Assembly: GCA_024280975.1 (NCBI GenBank)
Contig: JAMXLQ010000143.1
Location: 1-5,200 of the forward strand
DNA length: 5,200 nucleotides
From: Methanosarcina sp.
GTDB taxonomy: Archaea; Halobacteriota; Methanosarcinia; Methanosarcinales; Methanosarcinaceae
Direction: 5' to 3'
The position numbers and the translations under genes were made by a program. Below are positions 1-4,533 of the stretch, piece by piece. The notes beneath the pieces are model-generated. The model was given only the letters and a program-made list of their open reading frames with translations. It made no database searches and was not told the DNA's origin. Numbering within the stretch: the stretch's first letter is position 1; each line of letters begins with the position of its first letter.

Positions 1-1609
1 CTGCGGGTACATGGACAGAAAGGCAATTTCCCTGCGTTTTTCACAGTCCGTTCCAAAAGTTTACTGCATAGATCCTGATCACTGTCTGCAATTCAAGGGT
101 GAGACCTGCGGAAAATGTGTAGAAGCCTGCAAATCTGGAGCAATTGACTTTTCGCAGAAGGAGGAGATTATTGATCTCAACGTCGGCGCAGTTATTGTTG
201 CTACAGGGTTTGAGGAGTATGACGCATCCCAGAAACCTCAGTATGGGTATGGAATTTTCGAAAACGTGATGACCCAAATGGAACTTGCAAGAATGCTTGG
301 GATTAACGGTCCTACAAAAGGAACACTGCTCAAACCTTCGGATTTCAGCCTGGATTCTGATATTGTCAGCTCAACAGGCACCTGTGGGAGTGAAAGCTCT
401 TCTGAGAACTCTTCTGATTATGATCCGGGAACACCTAAAAGGATAGTTATGATCCAATGTGTGGGTTCAAGGGACGAAAAAGAAGGTGGGAACCGCTACT
501 GTTCTAGATATTGTTGCATGGCAGCGCTGAAACACTCTAACCTGATAATGAAAAAATATCCGGGTACGGAAATCACGATCTGTTATATCGATTTGCGGGC
601 CCTTGGCTTTTACGAGAACTACTATCGGGCGGTTCAGGATATGGGGGTCAAATTTGTAAGAGGAAGACCAGCCGAGATTGTGGAAAAACCGGATAAAAGC
701 CTAGTTGTTAGACTCGAGGACACCCTTGATCAGAAGATAAAAGAGCTGCCTGCCGACCTCGTTATACTTTCGGCAGCCATGATTCCTTCCAGAGGAACCC
801 GAAAAATTGCCAGCATACTGAATATTAGTCAGGATGAAAGCGGTTTTATTAAAGAAAGGCATTCAAAATTGAGGCCTGTAGACAGCTCACTGGATGGTAT
901 TTTTGTCTGCGGCACTGCCCAGAGTCCTAAGGATGTTACGGACACTATTTCACAGGCAGGACTTGCAGCTGTAAGAGCAAGGGCCTTTATTGCGGACAGC
1001 CCTAAAGCTTTAGTAAACGAAATCCCGACTATCAATCAGCTTCTCTGTACTAGGTGTGAGGAATGCTTCCAGTGTCCATTCGAGGCTTTTTCCCTAAATG
1101 AGTATGGGAAGATTATCGTAGATCCGCTTGTCTGTACAGGGTGTGGATACTGCACTGAACTTTGTCAAAACGGGGCTATCCAGATTGAAGGTTTCATGAA
1201 AAGCCAGCTAAAGGCTGAAATTGAAGGAGTAGTCAAAGAAGGAGACCTGCTGGGCTTTGTAAACAGCGGAATCGCATCCTTAACCTGCGACAATATAGGA
1301 AATAGTGCATTGACCTATCCTTCAAATGTCAAGTTAATCAAGGTACCCACAAACCTTGTGGTGGATAAAGACCTGCTACTTCATGCCTTCAAATGCGGAG
1401 CATCTTCGGTCCTTTTTATAGAGGATCCTCCTGACAGCCCGAGAGCCGAGACTATATATCCTCTAACTGTTAATCATTTCGAAAAATTGAAAAAAGAAAT
1501 TGGAGATTCAGGAAATCGGCTCTATTTCAAGAAAGCTTATGTTCCAAATACAAGAGGGCTTGCAGGCACTTTTACAAGCCTTGCCCGGGAAGGAGAGATG
1601 ATCAAATGA
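1..1609 (+). CDS. hdrA: CoB-CoM heterodisulfide reductase subunit A, HdrA1-type (5' end outside window)
   Basis: Flavin- and FeS-containing subunit of the soluble heterodisulfide reductase; it feeds electrons to HdrC and HdrB for reduction of CoM-S-S-CoB in the cytoplasm. The reading frame is open to the left edge (bases 2-10 read CGY before the ATG at 11), so that ATG is internal; the N-terminal Rossmann part is missing. Visible family landmarks: a four-cysteine cluster motif CX7CX2CX3C (83-130), VGAVIVATGF (184-213), IQCVGSRDE followed by YCSRYCCM (about 450-520), the FVCGTAQSPKDVTDTISQAG segment (about 902-960), and a two-cluster ferredoxin domain (1046-1165). A Ser-rich insert lies at 347-433. 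The last 120 or so residues (from about 1238) resemble MvhD but lack its cysteines. The stop overlaps the hdrC start (ATGA). In Methanosarcina this paralogue is called HdrA1 and a ferredoxin-linked role has been proposed; the paralogue assignment here is inference from gene order and sequence style. Confidence 0.93.
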   Translation, partial: CGYMDRKAISLRFSQSVPKVYCIDPDHCLQFKGETCGKCVEACKSGAIDFSQKEEIIDLNVGAVIVATGFEEYDASQKPQYGYGIFENVMTQMELARMLGINGPTKGTLLKPSDFSLDSDIVSSTGTCGSESSSENSSDYDPGTPKRIVMIQCVGSRDEKEGGNRYCSRYCCMAALKHSNLIMKKYPGTEITICYIDLRALGFYENYYRAVQDMGVKFVRGRPAEIVEKPDKSLVVRLEDTLDQKIKELPADLVILSAAMIPSRGTRKIASILNISQDESGFIKERHSKLRPVDSSLDGIFVCGTAQSPKDVTDTISQAGLAAVRARAFIADSPKALVNEIPTINQLLCTRCEECFQCPFEAFSLNEYGKIIVDPLVCTGCGYCTELCQNGAIQIEGFMKSQLKAEIEGVVKEGDLLGFVNSGIASLTCDNIGNSALTYPSNVKLIKVPTNLVVDKDLLLHAFKCGASSVLFIEDPPDSPRAETIYPLTVNHFEKLKKEIGDSGNRLYFKKAYVPNTRGLAGTFTSLAREGEMIK

Positions 1610-2316
1610 TTCCATATATAAATGAATATGATACCCCGGAATGTAAAACCCTTGCAGAAACCGCAAAGAAAAGCATCCGGACACCTGCCTCTCTGGGGCT
1701 TGACCGCTGCATCCAATGTGGAGCCTGCACGGCTTCCTGTCCTGCAGCCCGCTTTACAGATTACAGCCCTCGTCAGATTGTGAAAAAGGTGCTGGAAAAT
1801 GACCGCAGTGTGCTTGAATCCGAAATGATTTGGTCTTGCTTCTACTGCTATTCTTGCAATGTGCGCTGTCCCAGAAATAATAGCCCTGTGACAATTGTAC
1901 AGGTACTCAGACAAATGGCCATCAACGAGGGCATAGGGGTTGAAAAGCTTGCTTATTTCCTTGAAATAGGAGAATATCTTTCAAAGAACGGAGCCAGTAA
2001 GGTACCCGGTGCTGGAATTAAGAATATGGAAAGAGATCTCGGAGAACGCTGGATAAGGTTTAAGAAAAATCTCGAGTCAACCCGTGTTGAACTGGGGCTG
2101 AGTTCAAAGGATATCAGGAATACCCATGGGGAAGTTCAGGCCATTCTTGAGGCCACGGGCTATTTTGAAAGGGAAAAATGGCTCAAGGCAAAAATACAGG
2201 AAAAGCTTTTGCATCAGCTTCTGGAGAACCAGTGCATCAAGAAAGAATATAAAAGCGGAGACTTCGGCTTTGAAAACGATAGAAGACATCCCAGACAGCC
2301 AGCTTTTACTATTTAA
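1606..2316 (+). CDS. hdrC: CoB-CoM heterodisulfide reductase subunit C (HdrC)
   Basis: Small electron-relay subunit of soluble heterodisulfide reductase, passing electrons from HdrA to the catalytic HdrB. It is 236 residues long with two canonical [4Fe-4S] motifs, CIQCGACTASCP (C35, C38, C41, C45) and CFYCYSCNVRCP (C78, C81, C84, C88), followed by the helical stretch typical of the HdrC/HdrE-D family. The ATG overlaps the hdrA stop by four bases (ATGA) and has AGGAG at 1591-1595, ten bases upstream, indicating translational coupling. No membrane segment is seen, so this is the cytosolic form rather than part of HdrDE. The hydrogenotroph HdrC I remember is about 185 residues; here there is a charged C-terminal extension of roughly 45 residues (from about residue 190, after the ILEATGYFE segment), whose end also encodes the beginning of hdrB in another frame. 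Confidence 0.95.
   Translation: MIPYINEYDTPECKTLAETAKKSIRTPASLGLDRCIQCGACTASCPAARFTDYSPRQIVKKVLENDRSVLESEMIWSCFYCYSCNVRCPRNNSPVTIVQVLRQMAINEGIGVEKLAYFLEIGEYLSKNGASKVPGAGIKNMERDLGERWIRFKKNLESTRVELGLSSKDIRNTHGEVQAILEATGYFEREKWLKAKIQEKLLHQLLENQCIKKEYKSGDFGFENDRRHPRQPAFTI
2257..2260 (+). promoter_or_regulatory. Ribosome binding site for hdrB TTG start
   Basis: GGAG lies nine bases before the TTG at 2270, inside the hdrC coding sequence. This spacing is what favours the TTG over the upstream ATG at 2126. Between 2270 and the codon for the first cluster ligand C18 there is no ATG or GTG in frame. Confidence 0.5.
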
Positions 2317-3214
2317 AAGCTGCATGGTTGGACAGGAGTATCCTGGGGTGGAAACCTCCACTCGTTATGTATTTGACAGGCTTGGAGTAGATTACTGTAT
2401 AAACGATGAGCAGTCCTGCTGCACAGGAATAGGCCATTATACTGACATCTTCGAAGGACTGACAACAACAGCTATTGCAGCCCGAAACTTTGCAGTCGCA
2501 AGAAAATGCGGCTATCCCAATATAACCTGCCTCTGTTCAACCTGTTATGCAATAAACAAGGAAGCCTGTGAAGTTCTTAACACCAATACCGAGGTCCGAG
2601 AAAAAGTCAACTCCATCTTCCGAGAACAGGGCCTTGACAATCTTGTTTACGAAAAAGATGACATGAATCCGAAGACAAACTTCTACCATGCAGTAGAGAT
2701 TCTCTTAAGTAAGGTTGATAAGATTCAGGAGAAGAAGATATTTGACTTCTCAGGGGTCAAAGCTGCAGCCCATCACGCTTGTCACTACTATAAAGTTAAG
2801 TATCTCGATGTCCTTGGAAACCCTGAAAATCCCCAACTGATAGATACTATAGCCGCAGCCTGCGGAGCCGAGCCTGTGCGCTGGTACGAAGACCGCACTC
2901 TCACCTGCGGGATGGGCTTTTCTCAGCTCCATCTTAACAAAGATACCTCGCTTCAGGTGACAAAGACCAAACTTGACAGCCTCCAAAAAGCAGGTGTGGA
3001 ACTTATGATTCATATGTGCCCGAACTGCCATATCCAGTACGACCGCTACCAGCCAGTCATCGAAAAAGAATTTGGCGTAAAATATGATATGGTGCATATG
3101 AATATTGCCCAGTTCGTAGCCCTTTCCATGGGCGCTGATCCCTACAAAGTCTGCGGCTTCCAGACTCACTCTGTGCCTCTTGAAGGGTTTCTGGAAAAGA
3201 ATGGGATAATCTGA
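2270..3214 (+). CDS. hdrB: CoB-CoM heterodisulfide reductase subunit B (HdrB), TTG start
   Basis: Catalytic subunit of soluble heterodisulfide reductase; family members bind two non-cubane [4Fe-4S] clusters through two CCG domains and cleave the CoM-S-S-CoB disulfide. First motif: C18, C50-C51, C89 and C92 (CX31CC, then CSTC), complete. Second motif: C171, T212-C213, C250 and C253 (HHACHY, LTCGMGF, MCPNC), so the usual CC pair reads TC. From the TTG at 2270 the protein is 314 residues, the normal HdrB size, and begins MKTIEDIPDSQLLLFKSC. GGAG at 2257-2260 sits nine bases upstream. The ATG at 2126 would add 48 residues of unrelated sequence that simply overlies hdrC, and the ATG at 2324 would remove the ligand C18. 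The TTG start overlaps hdrC by 47 bases. It is the last gene of the operon; T-rich terminator follows. Function is certain; the exact start is inferred. Confidence 0.93.
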   Translation: MKTIEDIPDSQLLLFKSCMVGQEYPGVETSTRYVFDRLGVDYCINDEQSCCTGIGHYTDIFEGLTTTAIAARNFAVARKCGYPNITCLCSTCYAINKEACEVLNTNTEVREKVNSIFREQGLDNLVYEKDDMNPKTNFYHAVEILLSKVDKIQEKKIFDFSGVKAAAHHACHYYKVKYLDVLGNPENPQLIDTIAAACGAEPVRWYEDRTLTCGMGFSQLHLNKDTSLQVTKTKLDSLQKAGVELMIHMCPNCHIQYDRYQPVIEKEFGVKYDMVHMNIAQFVALSMGADPYKVCGFQTHSVPLEGFLEKNGII

Positions 3215-3250
3215 AAATCTGAGTCAATCCCAATTCTAAATTTGAGTCGG

Positions 3251-3303
3251 TCTTCTTCTTTATTTTCATTTTATATTTTGATTTTCTATTTTTATTTTTT
3301 ATT
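3251..3303 (+). terminator. T-rich archaeal terminator of the hdr operon
   Basis: Beginning 37 bases after the hdrB stop, the + strand carries repeated runs of four to six T separated by single A, G or C bases, ending in TTTTTATTTTTT at about 3289-3300. Archaeal RNA polymerase terminates on such oligo-T tracts without needing a hairpin, and no convincing hairpin is present. It separates hdrB from the convergent gene ending at 3327. On the opposite strand the tract is A-rich, so it would not stop transcription coming from the right. Confidence 0.6.
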
Positions 3304-3326
3304 CTGAATTCCATAACTTTGAAAAC

Positions 3327-3746
3327 TCAGATCGATTTCTTCCAGCCCTGTCCCATATCAACGAGAGACCTCAACTCAATAATCTCGAAGGTGGCAGTTG
3401 CGTATATTATCTTTGCTGCCTCCTCGCCGGCTATTTTTGCGATCTGACTCTTGATCATATCAAGCATCTCTCCGGAAGTTGCAAGTTCTTTCAGTTTTAG
3501 ATAAACCCTGATCCCTTTCCATGCCATAATATCTGCTCCAGGTTCCATTATCAGGAACATTGCGTAAGGGTTTTCCTGAAGGTTTGAGAAAGTACGGTTC
3601 TTACCTGTTGCAACTACAACGGTCTTTTCATCGATCATCTGAGGTGAGCCGAAAACAGCCGAATCTACCTTTCCGTCTTTACTCGATGTGCTGAGAACCC
3701 CAATTCTCGGTTGCTTGTTAAAGTAGTCCATCAATTTTGACGTCAT
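3327..3746 (-). CDS. Pyridoxamine 5'-phosphate oxidase-like FMN-binding split-barrel protein
   Basis: A 139-residue soluble protein that looks like a small flavin-binding split beta-barrel of the pyridoxamine 5'-phosphate oxidase superfamily. Supporting pattern: an early beta strand IGVLSTSSKDGKVDSAVFGS (residues 15-34), then VVVATGKNRTFSNLQENPYA (43-62), where the basic/Thr residues followed by NLxxNP are typical of the FMN phosphate-binding region, then hydrophobic strands and a helix. The length is normal for stand-alone archaeal members. Substrate is unknown; members include flavin reductases and F420- or FMN-dependent oxidoreductases, and real vitamin B6 biosynthesis is not implied. The ATG is preceded by AGGGG (plus-strand 3753-3757), six bases away. 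It is transcribed convergently to the hdr operon and seems monocistronic; adjacency alone does not link it to methanogenesis. Confidence 0.85.
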   Translation of the reverse strand: MTSKLMDYFNKQPRIGVLSTSSKDGKVDSAVFGSPQMIDEKTVVVATGKNRTFSNLQENPYAMFLIMEPGADIMAWKGIRVYLKLKELATSGEMLDMIKSQIAKIAGEEAAKIIYATATFEIIELRSLVDMGQGWKKSI

Positions 3747-3752
3747 ATAAAT

Positions 3753-3757
3753 CCCCT
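3753..3757 (-). promoter_or_regulatory. Ribosome binding site of the split-barrel flavoprotein gene
   Basis: The minus strand reads AGGGG here, six bases before the ATG at 3746. It supports that start codon and shows the gene has a leader rather than leaderless mRNA. Confidence 0.5.
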
Positions 3758-3834
3758 ATCACAAACTTATTTCTCGCCCTTCTCCTGAAAACTTCGCCTG
3801 AAGAATGAAAATTCCTTTCAGATTCTTAGTCATT

Positions 3835-3848
3835 CCTTATGGATAAGG
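3835..3848. promoter_or_regulatory. 14-bp palindrome upstream of the flavoprotein gene, possible operator
   Basis: CCTTATGGATAAGG consists of perfect six-base arms CCTTAT and ATAAGG around GG. It is 89-102 bases upstream of the minus-strand gene starting at 3746, where a transcription factor site could lie. A shorter match, CTTC-GCCT-GAAG, is at 3792-3803. The symmetry is seen directly; a regulatory role is inference and no regulator is in the window. The rest of 3747-4012 contains no gene that I can support, only AT-rich DNA with A and T runs. Confidence 0.3.
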
Positions 3849-4056
3849 TAATTTTCAATTCAAGACCGCATTGGTTTTTATGAGAATATTATGAGGATAT
3901 CCACACAAAACAACGAAGAGCCAAAAAATATATCTCTGTAACTATTTACGGCAATTTTTTGCTGCGAAATCCTCAAAAAACAAAATTTCGTTTTTAAAAA
4001 ACATGTGATTTTTTGCAGAATTGTCGAACTCCCCAATCTCTAGGTTTTCTACTAAT

Positions 4057-4284
4057 TTATTTCCTTTTAGGTTTATTTCTTCTACCATCTCCGAATGCGA
4101 GTTTTCTCGCTATTCCTGTAAGAGTCTTTGGCGTTTTAGTTGATGCGATTTTCTTGTTGGATGGCAAATTATCCCCCCTTCTAACTGTTCTGACAATACA
4201 AATAATTTCGACTGTAACTATAATAACTTTTTCTATTGCTTTTCTCCCAGTTTCAATAATTAATACCTTCCTCCACAGGCTGTC
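4057..4284 (-). other. Start-less minus-strand open frame, possible gene remnant
   Basis: The minus strand is open for 75 codons between an in-frame TGA at 4285-4287 and TAA at 4057-4059. It contains no ATG or GTG start; the only TTG is well inside. The translated text is basic towards its end, with segments such as STKTPKTLTGIARKLAFGDG and then RRNKPKRK before the stop. The + strand of the same place carries a hydrophobic open frame (4013-4351) that begins with TTG, has no Shine-Dalgarno sequence and reads into the adjacent repeat element. I do not recognise either translation. The minus frame could be the decayed tail of a gene cut off by the insertion at 4276; chance is also possible. Confidence 0.25.
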
Positions 4285-4310
4285 TCAAAACTCAGACTAT
4301 TTCTACAATT
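4276..4310. repeat. Left terminal inverted repeat
   Basis: The first 17 bases, CAGGCTGTCTCAAAACT, match the other end with a single C/T difference. The inner part TTCTACAATT (4301-4310) also matches at the same distance, with about seven bases of divergence between. Confidence 0.65.
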
Positions 4311-4369
4311 GGGTAGTGAGCAATTTTAGCTTTAAAAGCATGACTACCTAAACATGAAGTATTTTTACA
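4292..4369 (-). pseudogene. Possible transposase C-terminal remnant inside the small element
   Basis: On the minus strand a 25-codon open frame ends with SHAFKAKIAHYPIVEIV and a TGA at 4292-4294, directly before the left terminal repeat. A transposase gene ending right next to the terminal repeat is the normal IS layout, so this may be what remains of the transposase after internal deletion. The frame is short, has no start codon and is preceded by an in-frame TGA; I cannot assign a transposase family from it, and chance is possible. Confidence 0.3.
4312..4348. repeat. Nested hairpin in the core of the small element
   Basis: GGTAGT at 4312-4317 is complementary to ACTACC at 4343-4348, and between them GCTTTAAAAGC (4329-4339) forms a second palindrome with five-base arms. 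The arms are short, so the structure would be weak; it may only reflect the folded nature of MITE-like DNA. Confidence 0.3.
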
Positions 4370-4401
4370 TCAATTAGCCTCAGAGTCGAAAATTATATTA
4401 T

Positions 4402-4436
4402 AATTGTAGAATCCACTTTAGTTTTGAGACAACCTG
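4402..4436. repeat. Right terminal inverted repeat
   Basis: Reads AATTGTAGAA then, after a divergent stretch, AGTTTTGAGACAACCTG on the + strand, the inverse of the left repeat. It ends directly before the second TCCA copy and about 11 bases before a possible TATA element of the next gene. Confidence 0.65.
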
Positions 4437-4447
4437 TCCATTGGAGA

Positions 4448-4456
4448 ATATTTATA
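4448..4456 (+). promoter_or_regulatory. Candidate TATA box for the YdjM-like gene
   Basis: ATTTATATC, preceded by purine-rich GGAGAAT that could serve as BRE, resembles an archaeal core promoter. Initiation about 25 bases downstream would give a leader of roughly 55 bases before the ATG at 4534. The region is AT-rich, so a TATA-like word has a high chance expectation. It starts only about 11 bases outside the right end of the small mobile element. Confidence 0.3.
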
Positions 4457-4533
4457 TCTCAGAATATCCATTTGAGAGTTTTCTAAACACCATCAAAATA
4501 AATTTAATTAGTTTCGTGCATATATTTTTTTAT

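Larger units (their letters stand above)
4276..4436. mobile_element. 161-bp MITE-like or internally deleted IS element
   Basis: The two ends are imperfect inverted repeats. The left end starts CAGGCTGTCTCAAAACT and the reverse complement of the right end starts CAGGTTGTCTCAAAACT (16 of 17 identical). After a divergent stretch of the same length both continue TTCTACAATT, giving repeats of about 34 bases (4276-4310 and 4402-4436) without indels. TCCA occurs directly outside both ends (4272-4275 and 4437-4440), a possible four-base target duplication. The interior of about 90 bases cannot encode a transposase but on the minus strand ends a short open frame near the left repeat. Thus it is a non-autonomous element or a deletion relic of a larger IS. 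The family is not recognised with certainty. Confidence 0.65.

Noticed and set aside
1537..1914. 125-codon minus-strand frame across the hdrA/hdrC junction
   Set aside because: It is a shadow of the cysteine-rich hdrC coding sequence, with no recognisable domain.
2126..2269. Upstream ATG extension of hdrB
   Set aside because: The 48 added residues (basic, Arg/Lys/Ser-rich) do not look like HdrB and lie wholly over hdrC; the TTG at 2270 has a ribosome binding site and gives the family length.
2750..3169. 139-codon minus-strand frame inside hdrB
   Set aside because: It is antisense to strongly recognised HdrB sequence, including the second CCG domain, and shows no family features of its own.
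3216..3332. ATCTGAGT and its inverse ACTCAGAT flanking the terminator
   Set aside because: The arms are only eight bases and about 100 bases apart; expected by chance and not needed for archaeal termination.
3954..4020. ATTTTTTGC direct repeats and GTTTTTAAAAAAC palindrome
   Set aside because: Low-complexity A/T runs in AT-rich DNA; no regular spacing, so neither CRISPR nor an origin repeat is supported.
4013..4351. 112-codon hydrophobic + strand frame
   Set aside because: It starts with TTG without ribosome binding site, has no internal ATG until the last few codons, resembles no family I know, and its last quarter is made of mobile-element sequence.
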